This document shows, piece after piece, positions 48,238 through 56,177 of a stretch of DNA of 58,671 nucleotides. The stretch covers positions 1 through 58,671 of the forward strand of contig JAFXSQ010000065.1 of the NCBI GenBank assembly GCA_017525525.1. The letters run 5' to 3'. The notes below the pieces were generated by a model. The model was not told where the DNA came from. It saw only the letters and a program-made list of their open reading frames with translations, and ran no database searches. This DNA comes from Lachnospiraceae bacterium. GTDB taxonomy: Bacteria > Bacillota > Clostridia > Lachnospirales > Lachnospiraceae. Position 1 is the first letter of the stretch. The number at the start of each line of letters is the position of its first letter. The translations under genes were made by a program, and so were the position numbers.

Positions 48238-50040
48238 ATGAAAACCAAGATAAGATATATAATTGAAGCTATTATTGTGGGCGCGCTGGTATTTTTAATG
48301 ACAGTCACGAATTGCCTGCGGTCCTTTAACTACATGGTCAGCGACAAGCTGTATCAGATTCCGAGAGGCATAGACAGCAGCATAAAGATAATAGGGATAG
48401 ATGAGAAGACCCTGACGGAACTCGGCCCCATCCAGACCTGGTCGCGTTCTACCTATGCGGACTTAATCGAGGTTCTGAATAAGGATGAGGCATCAAAACC
48501 GCTTATGATCTGCTTCGATATCCAGTTCTCGGGACATGTGGACGAGGGCGACGATGCATTTGCGGAGGCTGCAAAGAAGAGCGGAAACTGCGTGGTGGTC
48601 AACCAGCTGCTTCACAAGACGAGGGCGCAGATAGATGATGACGGCATGATAACCTATCCGGTAAGCGGGATTGATGAGCCCTATGACGCCTTAAAGGATG
48701 CGACGCTTTCGGGCTACAGCAACATAGCCCAGGATTCCGACGGCGTGGTAAGAAAGATACAAAATAAGGAAGAGTATGAAGGCGTGACCTACACTTCCTT
48801 TGCGCAGGTTATATATAATGAGTATTGCCGTCTGACCGGGACAACACCGGTGTCTATTCCGGTAGACAAATTCGGCCGCAGCCGTATCAACTACTCCGGA
48901 AAGCCCGGGGACTATGAGTGCGTGTCCATGGCGGATGTATTAAGCGGAAAGATAGACACCAGGGCGTTCAAGGGCAGCGTTATCTTCGTCGGCGCATACG
49001 CGCAGGGCCTGCAGGATAGCTTTAAGGTGCCGAACGGCGGCAGCAATCAGATGTACGGTGTGGAGATTCATGCGAACATACTTCAGTCGTATATCGACAA
49101 CCGCTTTGCGGTAACCGGCAACCCGTACATTTTCGGGCTTATCACGGCGGTTATCGCCATGATTTTGCACCTTCTGTTCAGAAAGCTTAAGGTGTGGCAG
49201 TCGCTCATCCTGCTTATAGCTGCTATCGTGACGGAGGGCGTGGTCTGCACCGCCCTTAACAACGGAGGACATGCTTACAACATAATCTACTTCCCGCTGA
49301 TTTTGGTTCTGTCCTTCATCTATTCACTTGCTTTAGGCTATATCTTAGAGCAGGCGAGAAGGAAGAAGGTAATTAGCGCATTTAAGAAGTATGTCGCTCC
49401 GCAGATTGTGGATGAGATCTCGAAGAAGGGAGATTTCTCCATAAAGCTCGGTGGCGAGAACAGGGATATAGCGGTTTTGTTTGTGGATATCCGTGGCTTT
49501 ACGACCATGTCCGAGGCTTTAGAGCCCGAGCAGGTGGTAGCCATACTGAACGAATATCTGGCGCTTACGACCAAGTCGATATTTGATAATCTCGGAACGC
49601 TCGATAAGTTCGTCGGAGATGCGACCATGGCGGTGTTTAATTCACCGTTTGACTTAGATGATTATGAGTACAGGGCTGTGTCCGCCGCGCTTGACATAGT
49701 TCACGGCGGCGAGAAGCTCGAGAAGGTTCTGCTCGAAAAGTACGGGCGCAGCGTGGGCTTCGGTGTGGGAGTGCACTGCGGTCCCGCGGTTGTGGGCAAT
49801 GTGGGCTGCGAGGTCCGCATGGACTACACGGCCATAGGCGACACGGTAAATACATCGGCCCGTCTTGAGGCCAACGCGAAGAAGGGACAGGTGCTTATCA
49901 GTGATGTTCTCTACGAGCGTTTAAAGGACAGGATAGTTGTAAATGAAATAGGTGTGATACCCCTTAAGGGCAAGAGCAACGGTGTCTGCGTATACGAGGT
50001 TAAGGAGCTTATAGGAAAGAAGGAGGCAGCGGATGCTTAG
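48238..50040 (+). CDS. CHASE2-domain class III adenylate cyclase
   Basis: A 600-residue membrane receptor enzyme. An N-terminal helix (residues 8-28) is followed by an external CHASE2 sensor (about 30-290: DSSIKIIGIDEKTLTELG, CFDIQFSG, FVGAYAQGLQD). Three helices follow (about 300-380), then a class III cyclase domain. The catalytic parts are VLFVDIRGFTT (D417), LDKFVGDATMAVF (K457, D461) and YTAIGDTVNTSARLE. The Lys and Thr positions fit ATP rather than GTP. cAMP is the expected product. AACAAGG is 8 nt before ATG 48238. It overlaps the MBL gene by 8 nt. cAMP cyclases are uncommon in Lachnospiraceae, which adds weight to this cluster. Confidence 0.88.
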   Translation: MKTKIRYIIEAIIVGALVFLMTVTNCLRSFNYMVSDKLYQIPRGIDSSIKIIGIDEKTLTELGPIQTWSRSTYADLIEVLNKDEASKPLMICFDIQFSGHVDEGDDAFAEAAKKSGNCVVVNQLLHKTRAQIDDDGMITYPVSGIDEPYDALKDATLSGYSNIAQDSDGVVRKIQNKEEYEGVTYTSFAQVIYNEYCRLTGTTPVSIPVDKFGRSRINYSGKPGDYECVSMADVLSGKIDTRAFKGSVIFVGAYAQGLQDSFKVPNGGSNQMYGVEIHANILQSYIDNRFAVTGNPYIFGLITAVIAMILHLLFRKLKVWQSLILLIAAIVTEGVVCTALNNGGHAYNIIYFPLILVLSFIYSLALGYILEQARRKKVISAFKKYVAPQIVDEISKKGDFSIKLGGENRDIAVLFVDIRGFTTMSEALEPEQVVAILNEYLALTTKSIFDNLGTLDKFVGDATMAVFNSPFDLDDYEYRAVSAALDIVHGGEKLEKVLLEKYGRSVGFGVGVHCGPAVVGNVGCEVRMDYTAIGDTVNTSARLEANAKKGQVLISDVLYERLKDRIVVNEIGVIPLKGKSNGVCVYEVKELIGKKEAADA

Positions 50041-50746
50041 ATTTTTTGGACGGAGATCGGCCTTCAACGAAGAACAGAACAGCGCCTTTTTCGTAGAGGA
50101 TGAAAGGCTGGTCCTGCTTGACTGCGCCATGTTCGCATTTCATGCGGTAAGAAAAACGGGGCTTGAGGGCTTCGGAGATAAGATAAATGAGATAGTGATA
50201 GTGGTCACTCATACACACGGCGACCATATAAGCGGGATTCCGATGATGATACACTATGCGAAGTATGTGTTGTGTATTCCGGTTACCGTGATTGTTCCGA
50301 CCGAAGAGATGAGAACGGATATGAGATTCGCCTGCGAGAGGCTTGACGGCTGTGATCCGGATGCATATACAATGCTCACGGCTGATGAGGCGATATCTGT
50401 GTATAAATGGCTTAAGGCAGCAATACTTACCGAGCATACGCCGCAGCTTGCAGGCAGATGCTTCGGGTACAATCTCAGCGTGGACGGAAGAAATGTGGTC
50501 TACACCGGTGACACTAATACCTTGGAGCCGTTCCTTCCATATCTGGAGAAGGGGTCGGTGCTTTATACCGAGACTTCGTATAACGATTCGGGGGTGCATC
50601 TGCATGTGAAGAAGCTGATGGAGTATGCTGAGCTTTTTAAGGAGCGGGAGATTGAAGTATACCTGATGCACATGGATGACGAGAGAGCGGTTTTAGAGCA
50701 GGTTAAGGGGCGCGGCTTCGCGCCTGCGCCGCTGTTTTCAGAGTAA
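50033..50746 (+). CDS. MBL-fold metallohydrolase
   Basis: A 237-residue metallo-beta-lactamase-fold enzyme. The metal motif HTHGDH is at residues 60-65, with a later Asp in VVYTGDTNTL and His in YLMHMDDE. The shape of the fold (SAFFVEDERLVLLDCA, then the metal site) is that of RNase Z-like and phosphodiesterase-like hydrolases. AGGAGG precedes ATG 50033. The 8-nt overlap with the adenylate cyclase gene argues for a joint role, such as breaking down a cyclic nucleotide; that is inference. Confidence 0.82.
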   Translation: MLRFFGRRSAFNEEQNSAFFVEDERLVLLDCAMFAFHAVRKTGLEGFGDKINEIVIVVTHTHGDHISGIPMMIHYAKYVLCIPVTVIVPTEEMRTDMRFACERLDGCDPDAYTMLTADEAISVYKWLKAAILTEHTPQLAGRCFGYNLSVDGRNVVYTGDTNTLEPFLPYLEKGSVLYTETSYNDSGVHLHVKKLMEYAELFKEREIEVYLMHMDDERAVLEQVKGRGFAPAPLFSE

Positions 50747-50769
50747 TGTCTTAAGCGAAGAGTCTTAAT
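50746..50769. repeat. Short REP-like fragment
   Basis: TGTCTTAAGCGAAGAGTCTT resembles the end of the palindromic repeats at 26538 and 48218. It lies between the MBL and GGDEF genes. Confidence 0.4.
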
Positions 50770-50785
50770 AATAAGGAGGATAAAA

Positions 50786-51805
50786 ATGGCAGCAGAGATT
50801 TTGACTAACATATTCGACATAAGTGACAAGCTGTACCGTGAGATGTGCAGCAACAAGGATCATGACCATGCAACCTTATTCAGTTATCTGACTGAACTCG
50901 GGCGCAGCATGACGGATTCAGACAGAGCGAGCTTCTGGAAGTGGGACAAGAGGAAGAGGCAGCTGTGGACCACATCCGCAACCGGCGTGGACAAGATTGT
51001 GATTCCGGATGACACGGGGCTTGTGGGCAAGGCCTTGAAGGAGCAGCGCGTGGTGGTTACCAACGATCCCTACAACGATCCGAACTTTAATTCGGCGGTT
51101 GACAAGAAGACAGGATATGTGACCAAGTCTGTGCTGGTTATGCCGGTTGCGAACATTAACGGTGAGTACATCGGCGCATTTCAGATTATAAATAAGAACG
51201 ATGACAGCGGCTTTGATGAGGTGGAGGATGTGAGGAAGCTTTCGCTTGCGGCTCTTATCTGCGGTATCGCGCTTGAGTCCGAGACCTTCCTCGAGGATTC
51301 ACATCACGACAAGCTGACCAAGCTCAAGAACCGTATGGGTTTCTACAGCGACTTCTCGAGAAAATACACAAAGCTGCTTGAGAAGGGCGAGCCCCTGAGC
51401 ATGTACATCTCCGATATTGATAAGTTCAAGAGGGTAAATGATACCTACGGCCACAACGCAGGTGATGATGTGCTCTCGTCGGTAGCGCAAATTATGTCCG
51501 ATGCGTGCGAAGAGAACCAGTGCGTGTACAGATGGGGCGGTGAGGAGTTCATCATGATCATGACGAACACCACTCTCGACCAGTGTATAGCGAAGGCTGA
51601 GTCGATAAGGAAGACTATAGAGAGCACGCCGATGAACGCCGACGGTACCATCATCGATGTGACCATGAGCTTCGGCTGCAGGCAGTTCGACCCCGAGCTT
51701 ACGATAGAGGAGAATGTGAGCGTGGCGGACGGCTACCTCTACACTGCAAAGGAGAGCGGAAGGAATTGCGTTATATCCGAGAAGGATCTTAATAATGGAG
51801 TGTAA
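50786..51805 (+). CDS. GAF-GGDEF diguanylate cyclase
   Basis: A 339-residue soluble protein. Residues about 20-165 are a GAF domain (SFWKWDKRKRQLWTTSATGV, LVGKALKEQRVVV, PVANINGEYIGAFQIINK). Residues about 170-335 form a GGDEF domain with MYISDIDKFKRVNDTYGH and the active site RWGGEEF. No RxxD inhibitory site stands at the usual place before GGEEF, so product inhibition is probably absent. GAF domains bind cyclic nucleotides or other small ligands, so this enzyme could respond to the cAMP made by the gene two positions upstream; that is inference. AAGGAGG precedes ATG 50786. Confidence 0.88.
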   Translation: MAAEILTNIFDISDKLYREMCSNKDHDHATLFSYLTELGRSMTDSDRASFWKWDKRKRQLWTTSATGVDKIVIPDDTGLVGKALKEQRVVVTNDPYNDPNFNSAVDKKTGYVTKSVLVMPVANINGEYIGAFQIINKNDDSGFDEVEDVRKLSLAALICGIALESETFLEDSHHDKLTKLKNRMGFYSDFSRKYTKLLEKGEPLSMYISDIDKFKRVNDTYGHNAGDDVLSSVAQIMSDACEENQCVYRWGGEEFIMIMTNTTLDQCIAKAESIRKTIESTPMNADGTIIDVTMSFGCRQFDPELTIEENVSVADGYLYTAKESGRNCVISEKDLNNGV

Positions 51806-51807
51806 AT

Positions 51808-53001
51808 ATGAGATACAGAAAAGATAAACACGGTGAAGATATATCGTTGCTCGGTTACGGCTGTATGCGCTTTACCAAAAACGGCAGGAGCATAGACCTT
51901 GACAAGGCCGAGAAGGAGATTATGGCAGCGTACAAGGCCGGGGTGAATTACTACGATACGGCGTACATTTACCCGGGCAGTGAGGTGGCGCTCGGTGAGA
52001 TCCTCAAGAGGAACGGTATCCGTGAGAAGGTTAAGATAGCCACTAAGCTGCCGCAGTACTACATAAGCAGCCGCAAGGCAATCGACAAGTACTTTGATGA
52101 GCAGCTCGAGAGGTTGCAGACGGACTATATAGATTACTACCTGATGCACATGCTTACCGATGTGGTGGCGTGGGACAACTTAAAGAAGAACGGTATCTTA
52201 GAGTGGATAGAGGACAAGAAGGCTTCCGGGCAGATCAGGAACATCGGATTTTCCTACCACGGAGATACCGCGAAGTTTATAGAGATACTGAATGACTATG
52301 ACTGGGAGTTCTGCCAGATACAGTATAATTACCTGGACGAGCACACCCAGGCAGGAAGAAAGGGACTCGATGCGGCCTACGAGAAGGGCATACCGGTTAT
52401 AATCATGGAGCCTTTGCGCGGCGGCAAGCTGGTCGACCTTATGCCGGACGCCGGCAAGAAGCTGATCGCGTCCAATGAACGAGGCTGGACTGCAGCTGAG
52501 TGGGCATTTCGCTGGCTTATGCAGCAGCCTGCGGTAACCTGCGTGCTTTCGGGTATGAACTCCGTTGCCATGGTTGAGGAGAATTGCCGCATAGCGTCTA
52601 ATGTATCAGACAATGAGTTTACAGAGGCGGACTACGAGCTCATCGCGAAGGTCAAGGCTTCGATGGAGGAGAAGACCAAGGTGGGCTGTACAGCGTGTGC
52701 TTACTGCATGCCCTGCCCGAAGGGAGTGGACATCCCGGGCATATTCCGTTGTTACAATCATATGTACACGGAAAGCAAGTCCGAAGGAAGATTCGAGTAC
52801 GCGCAGACCGTAGCGCTTACAAAGGAGCCTACCTTTGCAAGCCAGTGCATAGAATGCGGCAAGTGCGAGAAGCACTGCCCACAGCACATACCGATCAGGG
52901 AGAAGCTTAAAGAGGCGGATAAGAAGCTCAGGCCGCTACCTTATAAGATAGGGATAAATATAGCGAGAAAGTACGTATTGAATAAGAAACATAAGAAGTG
53001 A
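51808..53001 (+). CDS. Aldo/keto reductase with C-terminal 4Fe-4S ferredoxin domain
   Basis: A 397-residue enzyme. Residues 1-290 are the aldo/keto reductase barrel: LGYGCMRF, NYYDTAYIYPGSE (catalytic Asp and Tyr), IATKLP (Lys) and YYLMHM (His). Residues about 290-365 carry two cluster sites, CTACAYCMPCPKGVDIPG and CIECGKCEKHCPQHIPI. The combination is a familiar clostridial oxidoreductase class. The stop of the GGDEF gene is 2 nt before ATG 51808, so it is co-transcribed with the signalling genes. The substrate is unknown. Confidence 0.88.
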   Translation: MRYRKDKHGEDISLLGYGCMRFTKNGRSIDLDKAEKEIMAAYKAGVNYYDTAYIYPGSEVALGEILKRNGIREKVKIATKLPQYYISSRKAIDKYFDEQLERLQTDYIDYYLMHMLTDVVAWDNLKKNGILEWIEDKKASGQIRNIGFSYHGDTAKFIEILNDYDWEFCQIQYNYLDEHTQAGRKGLDAAYEKGIPVIIMEPLRGGKLVDLMPDAGKKLIASNERGWTAAEWAFRWLMQQPAVTCVLSGMNSVAMVEENCRIASNVSDNEFTEADYELIAKVKASMEEKTKVGCTACAYCMPCPKGVDIPGIFRCYNHMYTESKSEGRFEYAQTVALTKEPTFASQCIECGKCEKHCPQHIPIREKLKEADKKLRPLPYKIGINIARKYVLNKKHKK

Positions 53002-53019
53002 TTTAATAAATGATTTTAT

Positions 53020-53100
53020 AAGATCCTTCTCTACGCTCAGGATGATGCGGATTTCGTTATGACAAAATTTGTGTCATTCTGAGCGAAGCGAAGAATCTTT
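53020..53100. repeat. REP-like palindromic element with T-run
   Basis: AAGATCCTTCTCTACGCTCA near the left end and TGAGCGAAGCGAAGAATCTT at the right end form inverted arms, with GTCAT repeats between. T7 follows. It probably doubles as the terminator of the signalling operon. Confidence 0.75.
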
Positions 53101-53139
53101 TTTTATGCACACGGTAAGCGTAATGGAATTTTTTTTGCT

Positions 53140-53156
53140 AAGGTTCGCTTAAGGTT
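53140..53156 (+). promoter_or_regulatory. Direct-repeat regulator site
   Basis: AAGGTT at 53140-53145 and again at 53151-53156, 11 bp apart, just before and into the -35 box. One-turn direct repeats are typical of OmpR/PhoB-type response regulators. No matching regulator is encoded in this window. Confidence 0.45.
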
Positions 53157-53183
53157 GACATGTTAAAGTGTGGCACATAGAAA
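53155..53183 (+). promoter_or_regulatory. Promoter of the Cthe_2159-like lipoprotein gene
   Basis: TTGACA (53155-53160), 17-bp spacer, TAGAAA (53178-53183). The weak -10 and direct-repeat site suggest an activator-dependent promoter. Confidence 0.55.
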
Positions 53184-53225
53184 ATAAATGGCACCCATAA
53201 GGTGAACCTGAAAGGAGAGATTATT

Positions 53226-54824
53226 ATGAGGAAGAAGATCAATACATTTATTATCATAGCGATGATGGCGGGAGCGCTTACCGCATGCGGTACCAAGACA
53301 GGGAATGCGAATGAGAACGGTACAGCCACAAAGGGCGACACCGCGGCAGTGACAAGTGAAGTGGCAGAGGATGATGTCAATACAACCGAGAAGTCCGACA
53401 AGGACAGCGATAAAGAAAGTGAGAAGAACAGCGACAGCAGCACTGCATCCGCAGCTGACAGCTCAAGCTCTAACGGTGTGATAGATACATCAGACATTTT
53501 CAGTAACAGGGACTTAAAGCAGGAAGCGGACCTTGAGGGCGCAACCTCTTACACCGTGGCTGACGGGCAGGACATTACCATAACATCTGAGGGCGTGTAT
53601 GTGATAAGCGGAACAGCATCGAATATGTCTATCGTAGTAGACGCAGGCGATGAGGATAAGGTTCAGCTCGTGCTTGACGGCGTGAGCATAACAAATACCG
53701 ACAGCCCGTGTATATATGTAAAGAATGCCGACAAGGTCTTCGTTACGACGTCGGCTTCGTCGGAGAACAGTCTTACCGTCAGCGGTACATTTACTGCAGA
53801 CGGAGATACGAATACAGATGCGGTTATCTTCGCTAAGGATGACCTGACGGTTAACGGAATGGGAACACTGAACATCTCATCAACCGATAACGGCATTACC
53901 TGCAAGGACGACCTTAAGGTGACCGGCGGAACCATCAACATAAGCTGTGAGGGCAGCGCGCTTGAGTCCAAGGATTCCGTATCCGTAGCGGATGGCGTGA
54001 TAAATGTGACAAAGTCCAACGACGGCATCCACGCTGAGGACAGCGACGACGATACCAAGGGTTATGTGTATATCAGCGGCGGAACTCTTAACATAACGGC
54101 AGCGGATGACGGCATACACGCGACTACCATAGCACAGATTGACGGTGGAAATATCGATATAACTTCGGCTGAGGGCATAGAGGCAACTGAAGTCCAGATC
54201 AACGATGGAACAATCAACATATCGGCGAGCGATGACGGTATAAATGCAGCCGCAAAGTCAAAGTCCATGGACATCTGGGTTGAGATTAACGGCGGCACAA
54301 CCACTATAAAGATGGGCCAGGGCGACACCGACGGCATCGACTCAAATGGTGACATAAGAGTTACAGGCGGAACCGTGGATGTAACCGGACAGTCAACCTT
54401 TGATTACGACGGTACCGCGACCCATACAGGCGGAACGGTCATCGTGAACGGCGAAGAGACAGATGAGTTCCCGAACCAGTTCGGAGGAGGCTTCCCGGGT
54501 GGCGGCGGAAAGGGCGGCTTTAACGGAGGAAACTTTGATGGAAGCTTTGACGGGCAATTCCCGGGCGGAGACATGAACGGGGAAGGCGACGGAAATTTTA
54601 GGCAGAGGCCTGACGGAGAAAACGGCTTCTCGGAGCCGCCGGAGGGCTTTGACAAGAATTTTAATGGCGAGAGACCTGAGATGCCTGAAGGCTTCGACAA
54701 AGACAACTTGCCTGAGGACTTTGATAAAGGAAACTTCAACAAGGATTTCAAGAACGGCGGTAAGGGAAAGAAGGGTGAGAATACAACCACAGAAATATCT
54801 ACAGAAGAAGCAACTGAGATGTAA
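53226..54824 (+). CDS. Carbohydrate-binding beta-helix lipoprotein (DUF4353, Cthe_2159-like)
   Basis: A 532-residue lipoprotein. The lipobox is LTAC (residues 18-21 of MRKKINTFIIIAMMAGALTACG). A Ser/Asp/Glu-rich linker (20-90) leads to a beta-helix of short repeats (GGTINISCEGSALESKDSV, then SNDGIHAEDSDD and GGTLNITAADDGIHATT) from about 100 to 400. Such proteins bind plant polysaccharides and calcium at Asp-rich turns. The tail from about 420 is very Gly/Asn/Asp-rich (GGFPGGGGKGGFNGG) and ends in a Lys/Glu stretch. AAAGGAGA precedes ATG 53226. Probable role: holding polysaccharide near the cell wall. Confidence 0.85.
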   Translation: MRKKINTFIIIAMMAGALTACGTKTGNANENGTATKGDTAAVTSEVAEDDVNTTEKSDKDSDKESEKNSDSSTASAADSSSSNGVIDTSDIFSNRDLKQEADLEGATSYTVADGQDITITSEGVYVISGTASNMSIVVDAGDEDKVQLVLDGVSITNTDSPCIYVKNADKVFVTTSASSENSLTVSGTFTADGDTNTDAVIFAKDDLTVNGMGTLNISSTDNGITCKDDLKVTGGTINISCEGSALESKDSVSVADGVINVTKSNDGIHAEDSDDDTKGYVYISGGTLNITAADDGIHATTIAQIDGGNIDITSAEGIEATEVQINDGTINISASDDGINAAAKSKSMDIWVEINGGTTTIKMGQGDTDGIDSNGDIRVTGGTVDVTGQSTFDYDGTATHTGGTVIVNGEETDEFPNQFGGGFPGGGGKGGFNGGNFDGSFDGQFPGGDMNGEGDGNFRQRPDGENGFSEPPEGFDKNFNGERPEMPEGFDKDNLPEDFDKGNFNKDFKNGGKGKKGENTTTEISTEEATEM

Positions 54825-54836
54825 TGGGAAAATCGT

Positions 54837-54867
54837 AAAAAGACAGGGGCCTGGCCCCTGTCTTTTT
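54837..54867 (+). terminator. Intrinsic terminator after the lipoprotein gene
   Basis: AAAAAGACAGGGGCC and GGCCCCTGTCTTTTT form a nearly perfect palindrome with T-runs on both strands, so it can end transcription in both directions. Confidence 0.93.
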
Positions 54868-54885
54868 ATGCAGTGCGCCCGCGTA

Positions 54886-54924
54886 AATCGAGCAGGGAAG
54901 ACTATGTCTTCCCTGCTCGATTTG
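54886..54924. repeat. 18-bp perfect hairpin at the end of the recombinase gene
   Basis: AAATCGAGCAGGGAAGAC (54886-54903) is followed by TAT and its exact reverse complement (54907-54924). It ends 1 nt before the recombinase stop codon region. It has no T-run beyond TTT on either side. It could be a transcription stop for the recombinase or a recombination site. Confidence 0.75.
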
Positions 54925-54925
54925 T

Positions 54926-55957
54926 TTATAGCTTTGACATCACGTCGAGCACCAGCAGTTCATCATCCTTAAAGCAGTGCGAGTAGCGGGAGAGTATGGT
55001 GGCCTGGGTGTCGCCGCTTACCTTTTCGATTACGGGGAGGGGAAGGCCGGCCTTTACAAGATTGGAGATGAAGGTGTGGCGGAAATCGTGACAACGAAGA
55101 GGCGAGATGTCTGAGAGAGTGTATGCCGAGTGGAGTATCTGGCTGACAAAGCTTTGAGAATAAGGGAAGATTCGGTCGTCCGGTGAGCCTCCTGCTTTCT
55201 TGTGGTCTTCGATAGCCGGTGAAAGCAGATCGTACACGGTGTCGGTCAGCGGTACATGTCTCAGCTTGTAATTCTTGGTGGTCTTGATGAGCTTTAGCGC
55301 TGAGTCGAAGCTTTTGCTGATACTGACCACGTGTGTGGAACAGTAACCTTCTTCAGTCCGGCAGGACAGCTCGACGATGTCGTCGTAGGTCAGCGCGAGC
55401 GCTTCGCCTATTCTGAGGCCGGTGTAGTATAGGAGGTTTATAAGCTGCCGGTGTCGGTTCTTGAAGTGGGTATTAAGGGTTTCGTCCAAGCGCTGCATCT
55501 CTTCGGGTTCGACGACACGGTATTCCTTCTTACGTCCTATCTTAACCCGGTCGCAATGCCTAAGCAGGCTGTCACCGACGAGCTTCTTGCGCTCGGCCAG
55601 ATTCAGGAATTTCCTAAGTGTCGTGTTCACATCGCGTATGGTCTCCTCAGAGTAGCCGTGGCTTCGGCAGTCGGATATGAGCTTGTAGTAACGGTTCTCA
55701 TCCAACTCCGAAAGCAAGGTATCTCCGGGGATAAAGCGGCAGATGCGCTTGAAGCTGTTCTCGGTGTTCCTCAGGGATACGGGGCTCAAGTCCTTTGCCA
55801 CAGCTATCTCACGCCATAGACGATGAATGTCAGCTAAGGTTGTATGTGCTTCGCCGTTGGATAGTTCCGTCGCAACTGTTGAAGTAATGTCGGCCGCCTC
55901 AGGTGTTGCGCATAGAGTTGATTTGTTTGCTGTGTTCTTTGTCATTTCATCTGTCAT
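54926..55957 (-). CDS. Tyrosine recombinase/phage-type integrase
   Basis: A 343-residue recombinase. Residues about 40-130 form the core-binding domain (WREIAVAKDLSPVSLRN). The catalytic domain shows TGLRIGEAL (Arg), TTKNYKLRHVPL (Lys), CHDFRHTF (His-X2-Arg) and RYSH (the nucleophile Tyr). The usual LGH before the Tyr is replaced by SGD (VSGDTQATILSRYSH), so the third catalytic His is Asp. The N-terminus is long and Thr/Ala-rich. GAAAGGAG precedes the start. No excisionase or phage genes are nearby, so it could be a solitary or decayed mobile element. Confidence 0.88.
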   Translation of the reverse strand: MTDEMTKNTANKSTLCATPEAADITSTVATELSNGEAHTTLADIHRLWREIAVAKDLSPVSLRNTENSFKRICRFIPGDTLLSELDENRYYKLISDCRSHGYSEETIRDVNTTLRKFLNLAERKKLVGDSLLRHCDRVKIGRKKEYRVVEPEEMQRLDETLNTHFKNRHRQLINLLYYTGLRIGEALALTYDDIVELSCRTEEGYCSTHVVSISKSFDSALKLIKTTKNYKLRHVPLTDTVYDLLSPAIEDHKKAGGSPDDRIFPYSQSFVSQILHSAYTLSDISPLRCHDFRHTFISNLVKAGLPLPVIEKVSGDTQATILSRYSHCFKDDELLVLDVMSKL

Positions 55958-56101
55958 AATAAAATGCTCCTTTCATTTTTGGTATTCATTTGTTTATCAC
56001 AGGTTCAATCTTAACAAAATAAGCAAACTACGATGATTGTCGGTGGAACCGCAGTCTTTTTGCAATATACCTTGTAAACCGTACTAAAATTAAAATACCG
56101 A

Positions 56102-56130
56102 TTGAAAGTTCGGTTTAGAAAGGGTATAAT
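56102..56130 (+). promoter_or_regulatory. Promoter of the AAA/DUF4143 ATPase gene
   Basis: TTGAAA (56102-56107), 17-bp spacer, TATAAT (56125-56130). ACCGA and TCGGT flank the -35 box, a small possible operator. Confidence 0.8.
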
Positions 56131-56177
56131 GCGAATGTGAAAGGATTTGTATCACAATCTATTTTTGGAGGTTATAC

